Shown here: positions 1 to 8,320 of the stretch, in pieces
How positions within the stretch are numbered: position 1 is the first letter of the stretch
How the letters are laid out: every line of letters begins with the position of its first letter
Source of the DNA: Allobosea lathyri
GTDB taxonomy: Bacteria > Pseudomonadota > Alphaproteobacteria > Rhizobiales > Beijerinckiaceae
Direction: 5' to 3'
DNA: 64,000 bases
Assembly: GCF_900108245.1 (NCBI RefSeq)
Contig: NZ_FNUY01000002.1
Span: 124,001-188,000 of the forward strand
Program-made: the position numbers and the translations under genes
The notes under the pieces: model-generated
What the model was told of the DNA's origin: nothing
Databases searched by the model: none
Seen by the model: only the letters and a program-made list of their open reading frames with translations

Positions 1-320
1 TCGCCCGGGCCGGCCTCGGCCACGAATTCCAACCGCTCGCCCCAGCGCAGGCGCGCGCGGCCCCGCACCACATAGATCACGCTTTCCAGCGCGCCGTGAT
101 GGTGCACGCCGGTCTTGGCGTTGGGCTGGATCGAAACCGTGCCGGCCCAGATTTTCTGTGCGCCGACGCGGGCGTGGTTGATGGCGGCCTGCCGGAACAT
201 GCCCGGTGTCTGGGCGGTGTTGGGATCGAGCTTGTCGCCGGTGATGACGCGGACGCCGTCATGTTTCCAGCGCGGTTCATGATCGTGATCATGGTCATGC
301 GGGTGATGATGGTCGGCCAT
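1..320 (-). CDS. Cupin-domain protein, 3' part cut off by the window edge
   Basis: The frame is open from an ATG at 318-320 to the left edge, giving about 106 residues without a stop, so the C-terminus is missing. The N-terminus is a His/Asp-rich stretch (MADHHHPHDHDHDHEP) that could bind metal. It is followed by a typical single-domain cupin core with the first-motif histidines (GVHHHGALESVIYVVRG) at about residues 69-85. GGAGC lies just upstream of the ATG. Cupins of this size are often sugar-binding or dioxygenase-like, but nothing here identifies a substrate. It lies downstream of the drug exporter on the same strand with a gap of about 90 nt, so co-transcription is possible. The cupin fold is fairly sure and the function is unknown. 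Confidence 0.75.
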   Translation of the reverse strand, partial: MADHHHPHDHDHDHEPRWKHDGVRVITGDKLDPNTAQTPGMFRQAAINHARVGAQKIWAGTVSIQPNAKTGVHHHGALESVIYVVRGRARLRWGERLEFVAEAGPG

Positions 321-410
321 GGGACGCTCCTGCTCCGGTCAGGCTAAAGCAGGACGGCTTCCTCTGGAATAGCCACCTCTCGAATGGCCACGGCGACATG
401 GCGCCGCGCA

Positions 411-1940
411 TCATGAATGCGTCGCCGGCGCGGCTCCGCGCAGGAAGGCGAGGGCGGCCAGCGCAGTCGCGATCATGCCGAGCGTGGCAATCAACGCGGT
501 CAGCTGCATGCCGTTCACGAAGACTTCGCGCGCCAGTGCAAGCAGGCTCTTCGCGAGTTCCAGTGGCAGCTGGCCTGCTTCCGCGACTGCGCCGCCAAGC
601 GTGGCGCTGGCGACCCGGGCGGCATCGGCGGGAATGCCGGCGGGGACGGCCGTTGCCATGCCGCCGCGATAAATCGCAGTGGCGATGCTGCCGAGAATGG
701 CGATGCCGAGCGCTCCGCCGAATTCGGCGCTCGTCTCGGAGATTGCGGCTGCGGAGCCCGCGCGCTCGGGCGGCGCGCTGCCGACGATCATATCGGTCGT
801 CAGCGTGACCGCTGGCGTGAAGCCCAGGGACAGGATGATCGAGGCCGGAACGACCACGGCGAGGCTTGTGCCGGCGTCGATCTGCGTCAGCAACGCGAAG
901 CCGACCGCAGCCAGGACAAGGCCGCCGGCCATCACGACGGCCGGCCTTGCGCGGCTTGTCAGCGCAGGGAGAAGCATCGAGCCGACGATGAAGGCGAGGG
1001 CCGAAGGCACGCTCCACAGGCCGGCCTGAAGCGGTGAAAGGCCGGCCACCAGCTGGAGATATTGCGCGATGAACAGGAAGCTGCCGAACAGGAAGAAGAA
1101 GCCGAACAGGTTGATCGCCAGCGACGCGCTGAAGACCGCGTTCGCGAACAGGCGCAGGTCGAGCAGCGGGTCCGCCAGCGCGCGTTGCCGGCGTAGGAAG
1201 ATGGCGCCGAGCGCAAGGCCAGCGAGGATCGCCAGGCCTGCAAGCCAGCTGGCTCCATATTCGGCCATGTGCTTGATGCCATAGATCGCCGCCAGCACGG
1301 CCGAGAGCGAGAGGGCGGCGCTGACGAGATCGATCCGGCCGGCATCGGGATCCTTGAACTCGGGCAGCAGGATCGGTCCCAGGATCAGCAGCAGCACCAT
1401 GACGGGCACGCCGACGAGAAAGACCGATCCCCACCAGAAATGTTCGAGAAGCAGGCCTCCGACGAGCGGGCCGATCGCGCCGCCGGCCGAGAAGCTGGAG
1501 ATCCAGATGCCGATCGCGAAGGTGCGCTCCTGCGGGTCGAGAAACATGCTGCGGATCAGCGAAAGCGTCGATGGCGCAAGCGTCGCGCCCGCAATGCCCA
1601 GCAGGGCTCGCGTCGCGATCAGCATTTCGGCGCTGGTGGAGAAAGCCGCGAGCACGGAGGCCAGTCCGAAGGCGAGCGCGCCGATCATCAGCAGCTTGCG
1701 CCGGCCGATGCGGTCGCCGAGCGTGCCCATCGTGATCAGCGAGCCCGCGATCATGAAGCCGTAGATATCGACGATCCAGAGCAGCTGCGCTGCGCTCGGC
1801 TTCAGATCGGCAGTCAGGTGCGGGACGGCCAGATTGAGGACGGTCAGATCCATCGAATAGAGCAGGCAGGGCAGGGCGATGACCGAGAGACCCAGCCAAT
1901 CCCGTCTCGTGGCCTTCGGGCCTGTATCAGCAATCGTCAT
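411..1940 (-). CDS. MFS drug exporter, DHA2 (14-TM, SmvA/QacA-like)
   Basis: Proton-driven inner-membrane exporter of the DHA2 group, probably for cationic or amphipathic toxic compounds. The 509-residue product has the family length for 14 membrane helices. The first helix carries the ALPCLLYSMDLTVLNLA stretch (motif D1 type), then QLLWIVDIYGFMIAGSL, and the loop 2-3 signature GTLGDRIGRRKLL (motif A) near residue 80. This combination is characteristic of SmvA/EmrB-like members. I chose the ATG at 1940, with GGTGAG just upstream, over an in-frame GTG three codons earlier. No TetR or MarR regulator adjoins it in this window, which is unusual for such exporters. The substrate cannot be told from sequence. 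Confidence 0.88.
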   Translation of the reverse strand: MTIADTGPKATRRDWLGLSVIALPCLLYSMDLTVLNLAVPHLTADLKPSAAQLLWIVDIYGFMIAGSLITMGTLGDRIGRRKLLMIGALAFGLASVLAAFSTSAEMLIATRALLGIAGATLAPSTLSLIRSMFLDPQERTFAIGIWISSFSAGGAIGPLVGGLLLEHFWWGSVFLVGVPVMVLLLILGPILLPEFKDPDAGRIDLVSAALSLSAVLAAIYGIKHMAEYGASWLAGLAILAGLALGAIFLRRQRALADPLLDLRLFANAVFSASLAINLFGFFFLFGSFLFIAQYLQLVAGLSPLQAGLWSVPSALAFIVGSMLLPALTSRARPAVVMAGGLVLAAVGFALLTQIDAGTSLAVVVPASIILSLGFTPAVTLTTDMIVGSAPPERAGSAAAISETSAEFGGALGIAILGSIATAIYRGGMATAVPAGIPADAARVASATLGGAVAEAGQLPLELAKSLLALAREVFVNGMQLTALIATLGMIATALAALAFLRGAAPATHS

Positions 1941-2136
1941 AGGGCTCACCCCGGGCGCGTCGCTGCCGCTCCTGCTGGCTTAGGGCAGCCATGTGACGAT
2001 GCCTGGCAGCATCGCGCTGGCCTCCAAGATGCGGTGATAATACTTAACCGTATGGTTTTGTTTTAGGGCGTAGTCGATCTGCCGTCAACCCATAGCGGGA
2101 CGGCAGATTGACTGCGTCAGGGCCTGAATGCCGGGC

Positions 2137-2994
2137 TCAGCTTTTCTTGGCCGGGCCTGTCGCCAGCGGGCGATCGCTTGCGCCCCATTCGGCCCAGGAG
2201 CCGTCATAGATCGCACGCGCCGGCTTGCCGATCGTCTCCAGGGCGGCGGACAGGATCGCCGCGGATACGCCCGAGCCGCAGCTGGTGATCAATGGCTTGT
2301 CGAGATCGACGCCGGCCTCGACAAAGGCGGCCGCGATCGCGTCAGCCGATTTCAGCTGGCCATCCTGCATGATCGCGGGGAAGGGCAGGTTGAGCGAGCC
2401 CGGCATGTGGCCAGCGCGCACGCCCGCGCGCGGCTCTGGCGCTTCGCCGCGGAAGCGGTCGCCCGGGCGGGCGTCGACAACCTGAATGGCGCCGTTTGAG
2501 AGGGCGCGTTCGACATCACCGGCGTCGGCGACGGCGGAGTGATCGAGCCGTGCCGTGAAGGTGCGGGCGGCGCGGGAACGGGGCGGGCCATGTTCGATCG
2601 CCCGGCCTTCCGCCTGCCATTTCGGGAAGCCGCCATCGAGGATGACGACGTCCTTGGCCCCGAAAGTCCGGAAGGTCCAGCGCACGCGCGGCGCCGAGAA
2701 CAGGCCCAGCCCGTCATAGACGACAATGCGCATGCCATCGCCGATGCCCATGGCGCCGACCGCGGCGGCAAAAACCTCCGGGCGGGGCAGCATGTGCGGC
2801 AGGCTGGAGCCTGTCTCCTTGACCGTATCGATGTCGAAGCGCAGCGCGCCGGGGATGCGGCGTTCGGCATATTCGGCATGCGGGTCACGGGCATGGACGG
2901 GCAGGTACCAGGAGCCGTCGACGACCACGACGTCGGGGGCGTTCAGGCGTTCGGCCAGCCAGTCGGTCGAGACGAAAACATCTTCGCGGGCCAT
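2137..2994 (-). CDS. sseA: 3-mercaptopyruvate/thiosulfate sulfurtransferase
   Basis: Two-domain rhodanese of 285 residues, the usual length. It transfers sulfane sulfur from 3-mercaptopyruvate or thiosulfate to cyanide or thiol acceptors in the cytoplasm. An inactive N-terminal rhodanese domain covers about residues 8-135 and the catalytic domain about 160-275. The active-site Cys239 lies in SCGSGVSA. CG[S/T]GV is the mercaptopyruvate-type loop, as opposed to CRKGV in classical rhodanese, so MST activity is favoured. GAGGAA sits about 9 nt before the ATG. The alaX gene lies upstream on the same strand, separated by an intergenic palindrome at 3056-3099. Confidence 0.9.
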   Translation of the reverse strand: MAREDVFVSTDWLAERLNAPDVVVVDGSWYLPVHARDPHAEYAERRIPGALRFDIDTVKETGSSLPHMLPRPEVFAAAVGAMGIGDGMRIVVYDGLGLFSAPRVRWTFRTFGAKDVVILDGGFPKWQAEGRAIEHGPPRSRAARTFTARLDHSAVADAGDVERALSNGAIQVVDARPGDRFRGEAPEPRAGVRAGHMPGSLNLPFPAIMQDGQLKSADAIAAAFVEAGVDLDKPLITSCGSGVSAAILSAALETIGKPARAIYDGSWAEWGASDRPLATGPAKKS

Positions 2995-3055
2995 GTCGGC
3001 ATTTCCTCGAAAGTGGCGGCCGCTTCATCGCAGCCGCAGCAGATCTGTTGGAGCC

Positions 3056-3099
3056 TGATGCTGTCCGAAAACCGGTTCCCGTTTTTCGGCATCATGTTC
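3056..3099. repeat. Rhizobiales-type intergenic palindrome, copy 1
   Basis: An imperfect palindrome centred on CCGAAAACCGGTTCCCG...TTTTTCGG (3065-3089), flanked by GATGC and ATCATG. The same core (accggtt preceded by a purine run, then TTT.CGG.ATCATG) recurs at 25050-25097, and the TCTAGAGCAT end recurs near 35920. It lies between alaX and sseA and could form a hairpin in either transcript. Similar elements are common between genes in Hyphomicrobiales (recalled knowledge, not searched). Confidence 0.6.
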
Positions 3100-3109
3100 G
3101 ATAGCAATT

Positions 3110-3826
3110 TCAGGCCAGCGCGATGCGCACACGCCGGTTCTGCTTGCCCTTCTTCTCGATATCGGTGACGGCGACAAGGCCGATCTCCCGGGTGTTGCGG
3201 ACATGGGTTCCGCCGCAGGGCTGAAGGTCGATATCGCCGATGGCCACGAGCCGGACGCGGCCCGAGCCGCGCGGCGGCTTCACCGACATCGTCTTGACGA
3301 GGCCGGGATTGGCATCGAGTTCGGCGTCGGTGATCCAGCTTTCGGTGACGTCGGCATTGCGGGCGATGAGCGCGTTGAGCTTCTCGTTGATCTCGGCCTT
3401 GTCGAGCCCGCCTTCGGGGATGTCGAAGTCGAGCCTGCCGTCACCATCGCCGATCGAGCCGCCGGTGACGGGATAGGAGAGCACGACGCTGAGCAGGTGC
3501 AGCGCGGTGTGAATGCGCATCCGCTTCAGCCGCTTCTCCCAATCCAGCACAACCGTGACGGCGTCGCCGGCTTGCGGCAGAGACTGGCCTTCCAGCGGGA
3601 CATGGAGGACGCGGCTCTTGTCCTCGGGATCGTAGATCGCGGTGCCGATCGCGATCACGCTGCCGTCGGCGCGCTTGAGGTTGCCGGAATCGCCGGGCTG
3701 GCCGCCGCCGGTCGCGTAGAGGACGGTGCGGTCGAGCACGATGCCGCCGCGTTCGTTCACGGAGATCACGGTGGCGGGGGTCTCGGCGAGGTACGCATCC
3801 TCGCGGAAGAGCAGTTCGGTCGGCAT
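3110..3826 (-). CDS. alaX: Alanyl-tRNA editing protein AlaX
   Basis: Free-standing homologue of the AlaRS editing domain. It hydrolyses Ser-tRNA(Ala) or Gly-tRNA(Ala) in trans to protect translation fidelity. The 238-residue product has an N-terminal beta-barrel-like region (ATGGGQPGDSG near residue 38), the zinc motif HTALH (His106, His110), and the second half CGGTH (Cys204, His208), which together form the HXXXH...CXXXH metal site. The length fits the AlaX-M/L class. The ATG at 3826 is the only convenient start. The SDR gene at 4047 is divergent, across 220 nt in which I see no further gene. Confidence 0.9.
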   Translation of the reverse strand: MPTELLFREDAYLAETPATVISVNERGGIVLDRTVLYATGGGQPGDSGNLKRADGSVIAIGTAIYDPEDKSRVLHVPLEGQSLPQAGDAVTVVLDWEKRLKRMRIHTALHLLSVVLSYPVTGGSIGDGDGRLDFDIPEGGLDKAEINEKLNALIARNADVTESWITDAELDANPGLVKTMSVKPPRGSGRVRLVAIGDIDLQPCGGTHVRNTREIGLVAVTDIEKKGKQNRRVRIALA

Positions 3827-4046
3827 CGTCTGGTCATCCCGTCGTCAGGTCGGTCGTCGTGTCGTCGCGGCCATGGCAGGGCCTCGTCGACGCAAGCTCT
3901 GGAACTTGCACGGGCGGAACTTGCACTGATTGGCCGCGCCGCGCCACAGCCCATTCGTCACCAGCCATCGGCGTCGGCCTCTTCCGCCAGCCCGTGACAG
4001 GGCCTAGATAGCGCACCGACCGGCCAGCCGCCGCACTGGAGTTTCC

Positions 4047-4847
4047 ATGGCATTGCCACGCATGAGACCGCAGGACGGTGTGGCCTGGATCACGGGCGCG
4101 AGCTCCGGAATCGGCGAGGCGGTGGCGCTGGAACTTGCCCGGCGGGGCTGGACCGTCGCGATCACGGCCCGTCGCCTCGAGCAGCTCGAGGGCATTGCCA
4201 GAGCCGCCGAGGGGCTGGCGGGCCGTATCGTCGCCCATGCCGGTGACGTTACCGACATAAGCTCTATGCAGGCGGTGGTCGACGGCATCGAAAGAGTGCA
4301 TGGGCCGATCGCGCTGGCCTTCCTCAATGCGGGCGTCGCACCGGGGACAAGAGGAGGCGCGCTCGATATCGAGACTTTGGAGAGGACCTTCGCCGTCAAC
4401 CTGTTTGGCGTGGCCAGGGGGTTAGCGGCCGTGCTCGAGCGGATGAAGCCGCGAAAGCAGGGGCAAATCGCCGTCAACGCCTCCATAGCGGGCTATCGCG
4501 GGATACCCAACGCTGCGGCCTATGGCTCGTCGAAGGCTGCTGCGATCCATCTTTGCGAGTCGATGAAGTTCGAATGCGACGGGCTCGGCATCCGCCTGCA
4601 GGTTGTGAACCCGGGCTTCGTCGATACGCCGTTGACGCGCAGGAACGCCTTTCCGATGCCGTTCCTGATGGCGGGGGACGAGGCCGCCAGACGAATCGTC
4701 GATGGCTTCGAGCGCGGCGGCTTCGTGATCAGCTTCCCGCGCCGGCTCGACTGGTTGATGACGGCGGCCAGACTCCTGCCTTACCCGGTCTATTTCTGGC
4801 TGATCGCCAGAGCGACCCGCGGAAGGCCATACGAGAAGCGCGATTGA
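4047..4847 (+). CDS. Short-chain dehydrogenase/reductase
   Basis: Classical SDR of 266 residues using NAD(P)H. The cofactor motif TGASSGIG lies at about residues 16-23. NAG lies near 92, the catalytic Ser of NASIAG near 142, the catalytic YGSSK near 156-160, and NPGFVDTPLT after it. The C-terminus (residues 225-255) carries a hydrophobic stretch (LLPYPVYFWLIA) that may associate with the membrane, as in some lipid-acting SDRs. The substrate is unknown. It converges on the photolyase gene with only about 7 nt between stop codons. Confidence 0.85.
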   Translation: MALPRMRPQDGVAWITGASSGIGEAVALELARRGWTVAITARRLEQLEGIARAAEGLAGRIVAHAGDVTDISSMQAVVDGIERVHGPIALAFLNAGVAPGTRGGALDIETLERTFAVNLFGVARGLAAVLERMKPRKQGQIAVNASIAGYRGIPNAAAYGSSKAAAIHLCESMKFECDGLGIRLQVVNPGFVDTPLTRRNAFPMPFLMAGDEAARRIVDGFERGGFVISFPRRLDWLMTAARLLPYPVYFWLIARATRGRPYEKRD

Positions 4848-4854
4848 TTCCGGC

Positions 4855-6303
4855 TCAATCGCCGCGAATGGTCGCAAGCGCATCGAGAGCGCGCTGCCGC
4901 CCGAAAGCGAGATCGATGATGGGCCGAGGGTAGGTTTCGCCGAGCTTGATTCCTGCGCTTTGCAGCTCTTCGGGGCTGGCGGTCCAGGGCCGGTGAATCA
5001 GCTTGTCGTCGAGACCTGCGAGTTCGGGGACCCAGCGACGCACATAGCCGCCTCGGGAATCGAATTTCTCGCCCTGCGTCACCGGATTGAAGATGCGGTA
5101 GTAGGGAGCGGCATCGGCGCCCGAGCCTGCGACCCATTGCCAGCTGGCCGGATTATTAGCCGGATCGGCATCGACCAGCGTATCCCAGAACCACGATTCG
5201 CCCGCTCGCCAGTCGAGCAGCAGATGCTTGATCAGGAAGGACGCCACGATCATCCGGACACGATTATGCATCCAGCCCGTGCTCCACAGCTCGCGCATGC
5301 CGGCATCGACGATCGGATAGCCGGTGAGGCCACGCTGCCAGCGCTTCAGCGCGCGCTCGTCTGTGTCCCAGGGCAACGAATCGAAGCGGCTGTTGTAATT
5401 TTTCGTCGCGAGATCGGGGTTGTAGAACAGCAGGTGGTAGGAAAATTCACGCCAGCCCAGCTCCGACAGGAATTTTTCGGCATCGGACGCCGTGCCGGCC
5501 GCCTCGCCGCTGTGCAAAGCAGATTGCGCGGCGTACCAGATCTGGCGCGGGCCGATCTCGCCGAAACGCAGATGGGGCGAAAGGCGGGAGGTCGAGAGAA
5601 AATCGGGCCGATTCCGACCCTCGCCATAGCCGGATAGCTGGTCAGACAAGAAATCGCTCAACCGTGCAGCGGCGCCATCCTCGCCCGGCGTCCATTCGGC
5701 CCGCATGCCGCTGGCCCAATCAGGCTTGCTTGGTTCGAGGCCGAGATCGACGACGGTCAGCGCACCGACGCCGGCCGAGAGCGGGTGCGACACGATTCGT
5801 TCCGGAGCAGGCATCGGCGCAGCCGGCTCGCCCTTGGCGCGGGCGGCACGCCAATAGGGCGTGAAGACCTTCATCGGATCGCCGGTTTTCGTGGCGACCT
5901 GCCAGGGTTCGTTCAGGAGGTGGCTGTTGAAACTTCGGACGGTGACGCCTGCAGCGGTCAGCGTCTCCTTGAGCCCGCTGTCGAGCCGAATCGCAGCGCC
6001 GTCATAGCGGCGATTCCAGGTGACCAGCGCGATCCCGGCTGCCGCGACGATCTCGGGGAGGATGTCGGCGGGGTCGCCACTGATGATGACGAGCTCGCCG
6101 CCTTTTGCCTTGATTGCCGCCGCCAGCGCCTGAAGCGAGCGCGACAACCACCAGCGCGCGGCGCCGCCAAGCTGGCGACGCTCGGGGCTGTCGTCGAAAA
6201 TGTACAGGCAAAGCGTCGGGCCATTGGCTGCCGCCGCCGCAAGCCCCGGATTGTCCGCAAGCCGGAGATCGTCGCGGAACCAGTGAAGGGATGGCGTCGT
6301 CAT
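4855..6303 (-). CDS. phrB: Deoxyribodipyrimidine photo-lyase (class I CPD type)
   Basis: Blue-light DNA repair enzyme that reverts cyclobutane pyrimidine dimers with FADH-. The 482-residue product has an N-terminal antenna-binding alpha/beta domain (residues 5-135, beginning LHWFRDDLRLADNP) and a C-terminal FAD domain with LSPHLRFGEIGPRQIW, LGWREFSYHLL, GYPIVDAGMREL, GWMHNRVRMIVASFL and DADPANNPASWQW. These are class I CPD photolyase/cryptochrome signatures. Photolyase is favoured over cryptochrome because all repair-type motifs are kept and there is no C-terminal extension. The start is followed by MTTPSLHWFR, the usual distance to the first motif. Confidence 0.93.
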   Translation of the reverse strand: MTTPSLHWFRDDLRLADNPGLAAAAANGPTLCLYIFDDSPERRQLGGAARWWLSRSLQALAAAIKAKGGELVIISGDPADILPEIVAAAGIALVTWNRRYDGAAIRLDSGLKETLTAAGVTVRSFNSHLLNEPWQVATKTGDPMKVFTPYWRAARAKGEPAAPMPAPERIVSHPLSAGVGALTVVDLGLEPSKPDWASGMRAEWTPGEDGAAARLSDFLSDQLSGYGEGRNRPDFLSTSRLSPHLRFGEIGPRQIWYAAQSALHSGEAAGTASDAEKFLSELGWREFSYHLLFYNPDLATKNYNSRFDSLPWDTDERALKRWQRGLTGYPIVDAGMRELWSTGWMHNRVRMIVASFLIKHLLLDWRAGESWFWDTLVDADPANNPASWQWVAGSGADAAPYYRIFNPVTQGEKFDSRGGYVRRWVPELAGLDDKLIHRPWTASPEELQSAGIKLGETYPRPIIDLAFGRQRALDALATIRGD

Positions 6304-6413
6304 GCGTTCTGGCTAAAGCGCTTATGCCGCCGCCGCCAGCGACGATCGACCGGCGGCGGATTTCGATTGAACAAATCGAGGCGGACGCGCTCCGCGCAGC
6401 CCGGATATTCCGG

Positions 6414-6788
6414 TCAGCCGGTCTTTCTCGTGACGAGCGTCAAGGCTCCGTCGGGATTCATCTGGGCTATGATGACATTTCGCGATGTCAGCCCCTTTGC
6501 TTCGAGCGCGGAGCGAATCGTCGGAGCGGCTTCGATCGTATCGCGCAGCTTGCCGAGTTCGTCTTCGCCCCGCTTGGCGACGATCTCGTTCACCTGCGAC
6601 TGCGTCGCTGCAGGCAACTCATCGATGTCGACGACATTGACCGTCTGAATCGTCGGAGCCGCTGAAGGCGCTTGCGGAGCCGCAGCCGGTGGTCGCGAGG
6701 GGGCCTGTTGCGGGGACGGAGACTGTGCGTTCGCGGCCGTAGCCATGGCGAGAGCGGTACCTGCCGCCAGGATCGTGATCATGCGCAT
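6414..6788 (-). CDS. Small secreted protein of unknown function
   Basis: About 124 residues. A Sec signal peptide (MRMITILAAGTALAMATAANAQ) is followed by a Pro/Ala/Gln-rich linker (about residues 22-46) and a short folded domain of about 75 residues with several conserved-looking acidic turns (VVDIDELPAATQSQVNEIVAKRGEDEL). I use the ATG at 6788 because AGGAA lies 7-11 nt before it. An ATG five codons upstream has no good ribosome site. No family is recognised. It stands alone downstream of the tRNA-Asn gene on minus. Confidence 0.65.
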   Translation of the reverse strand: MRMITILAAGTALAMATAANAQSPSPQQAPSRPPAAAPQAPSAAPTIQTVNVVDIDELPAATQSQVNEIVAKRGEDELGKLRDTIEAAPTIRSALEAKGLTSRNVIIAQMNPDGALTLVTRKTG

Positions 6789-6958
6789 GGATTTTCCTTC
6801 CATAGGTTCGCGGATGATCGACGTAGTTCACACCGGCAATGCGGGCAGAAGCTGAAGGGAGCCTGATCATTCCGTGACGATGTCGTGGCAGCAATGCGTC
6901 GCGGTGTTTCCCGGCTAGATCCCACTCGTGCCGGAATGATCCCGTTTGGGTCCAAACA

Positions 6959-6991
6959 GAAAGGGCCTGGACGCTTTACGTCCAAGCCCTT
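6959..6991 (-). terminator. Terminator hairpin after tRNA-Asn
   Basis: Read on minus, AAGGGCTTGGACG pairs with CGTCCAGGCCCTTT around a TAAAG loop. This is a strong stem with few mismatches that begins about 10 nt after the tRNA 3' end and is followed by TTTCTGTTT. Its position and U-rich tail suit intrinsic termination of the tRNA transcript. Confidence 0.75.
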
Positions 6992-6999
6992 GAAACTGC

Positions 7000-7074
7000 T
7001 GGCTCCCGGAGCAGGATTCGAACCTGCGACCAATCGATTAACAGTCGATTGCTCTACCGCTGAGCTATCCGGGA
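7000..7074 (-). tRNA. tRNA-Asn (GTT)
   Basis: A 75-nt gene with CCA encoded. The acceptor stem TCCCGGA/TCCGGGA is perfect, the D arm contains AGCTCAGCGGTAGAGC, the anticodon loop CTGTTAA gives GTT, and the T arm contains GGTTCGAATCC. The cloverleaf is complete with discriminator G. It is preceded by a clear promoter and followed by a hairpin terminator. Confidence 0.97.
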
Positions 7075-7085
7075 TCGATGGCCGC

Positions 7086-7114
7086 CGTATAGCGAGGCGC
7101 CTCGGGGGGCGCAA
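7086..7114 (-). promoter_or_regulatory. Sigma-70-type promoter for tRNA-Asn
   Basis: On the minus strand TTGCGC (7109-7114) and TATACG (7086-7091) are separated by exactly 17 nt, about 12 nt before the tRNA 5' end. The spacing and position fit a stable-RNA promoter. Confidence 0.6.
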
Positions 7115-7174
7115 GCCCTTTACGACATGTCGTCGTTCATTCACGGAACAATCGTACTCGTGGTCGATGGCGGG

Positions 7175-7203
7175 TTGCGGCCGGGCGCGGCATGTGGTTA
7201 TAG
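7175..7203 (+). promoter_or_regulatory. Sigma-70-type promoter for tRNA-Cys
   Basis: TTGCGG (7175-7180) and TTATAG (7198-7203) are separated by 17 nt, 40 nt before the tRNA-Cys gene. The -35 box matches that of the divergent tRNA-Asn promoter (TTGCG), which supports both calls. Confidence 0.55.
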
Positions 7204-7243
7204 CGCCCCTCAAGGATTTTTGCTCTGGCTTGATCCTTCGGAA

Positions 7244-7317
7244 GGCCTCGTGGCGGAGTGGTTACGCAGAGGACTGCAAATCCTTGCACCCCGGTTCGAT
7301 TCCGGGCGAGGCCTCCA
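7244..7317 (+). tRNA. tRNA-Cys (GCA)
   Basis: A 74-nt gene with CCA encoded. The acceptor stem GGCCTCG/CGAGGCC is perfect, the discriminator is T (U), as expected for tRNA-Cys, the anticodon loop CTGCAAA gives GCA, and the T arm GGTTCGATTCC is standard. Confidence 0.97.
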
Positions 7318-7318
7318 G

Positions 7319-7350
7319 AATTTCCCTGACCATCAATTTCCCTGAACATC
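7319..7350 (+). repeat. 16-bp tandem duplication after tRNA-Cys
   Basis: AATTTCCCTGACCATC (7319-7334) is repeated as AATTTCCCTGAACATC (7335-7350) with one mismatch, immediately after the tRNA 3' end. It is too short to be an attachment-site pair, and no integrase is present nearby. It is probably a slippage product. Confidence 0.6.
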
Positions 7351-7557
7351 ACCAGAGACCGGCGACCGTGGGTCGCAGGCTCGTCGCTCGGGCCGGCTGG
7401 TCCTGCCGCCTTGCCTTTTGCGGCGGGCTCGAACAGAAAGCTGTCATGGGCGGCCGATAGTGGTCGGTGCCGGTTCAGGGCAGGGCGCGCCGGTTGCGTC
7501 CCGCTCGTTCAGGCCCGCGGCTTGCGGCCCCGGTGTCGCAGACGGAGATTTCGGGAC

Positions 7558-8199
7558 ATGGACAGCTTCACCGGGCTGCGCCGCATGATGGTCGACTGCC
7601 AGTTGCGGACCTATGACATTACCAACCGCGCTGTGCTCGCGGCTGCCGACGAGGTGCCGCGCGAGGCGTTTGTGCCCGAGGCGTTGTCGCATCTGGCCTA
7701 TCTGGATCAGGCGGTCCCGCTGCCCGGCACGGGGCGGGCGCTGATGGCGCCTATGGTGATCGCGAGGATGATCCAGACGCTCGAGCTGCAGCCCGGCGAG
7801 GAGGCTCTCGAATACGGCGGAGGCACCGGCTATGGCGCGGCGCTGATGGCGCGAATTGGCCTGCGGGCGACATTGTGGGAGCCAGACGCGGCAGCTCTTG
7901 CACTGGCCGAATCTGCGCTTCGGACGGCCGCCGCGACCGATGTCACGACCACTGCGAAGCGCCCGGCCAACGATTCCTTCGACGCGATTCTGGTCAGCGG
8001 CGCCTGCGAGATCGTTCCCGAGGAGCTTTTTTCGCTTTTGCGTCAAAACGGCCGGCTCATCGCAGTCGATGGGTTTGGACGGTCCGCACGGGTCAAACTC
8101 TATCAGAAATCAGGGTCGACCGTCTCGGGAAGGCCGGTATTTGATGCTGCGGCGCCAGTTTTGGCTGAGTTCCGCCGTCCGCCAGCTTTCGTGTTTTGA
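7558..8199 (+). CDS. pcm: Protein-L-isoaspartate O-methyltransferase-like protein
   Basis: SAM-dependent methyltransferase of the PIMT family, 213 residues. Family members repair isoaspartyl residues in aged proteins. The N-terminal PIMT region (MVDCQLRTYDITNRAVLAA...VPREAFVP) and motif I (ALEYGGGTGYGAALMA) are visible. However, the canonical substrate loop GQTISQP is replaced by PGTGRALMAPMV, so true isoaspartate repair is uncertain. The ATG at 7558 (GGAGA upstream) was chosen over an upstream extension that lacks family similarity. A divergent PIMT just upstream of tolC is a common arrangement in this order. A tolC gene follows 121 nt downstream. Confidence 0.8.
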   Translation: MDSFTGLRRMMVDCQLRTYDITNRAVLAAADEVPREAFVPEALSHLAYLDQAVPLPGTGRALMAPMVIARMIQTLELQPGEEALEYGGGTGYGAALMARIGLRATLWEPDAAALALAESALRTAAATDVTTTAKRPANDSFDAILVSGACEIVPEELFSLLRQNGRLIAVDGFGRSARVKLYQKSGSTVSGRPVFDAAAPVLAEFRRPPAFVF

Positions 8200-8320
8200 A
8201 TCGAAAGTGTCGCATTTTTGCGGCACTGCGACGAGGAAACCCGGTCGCCAGCCATCTCCGCGTTGGCGTGCGGCCTGGATAGAGGTATGAGAGATTTCGA
8301 TTTATGCCGAGGCTGGGGCG

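Noticed and set aside
3834-4301. A 155-codon minus-strand frame before alaX
   Set aside because: It overlaps the start of the SDR gene in antisense and has no domain.
7000-7350. tRNA-associated attachment site of an integrated element
   Set aside because: No integrase, and the 16-bp duplication after tRNA-Cys does not copy the tRNA 3' end.
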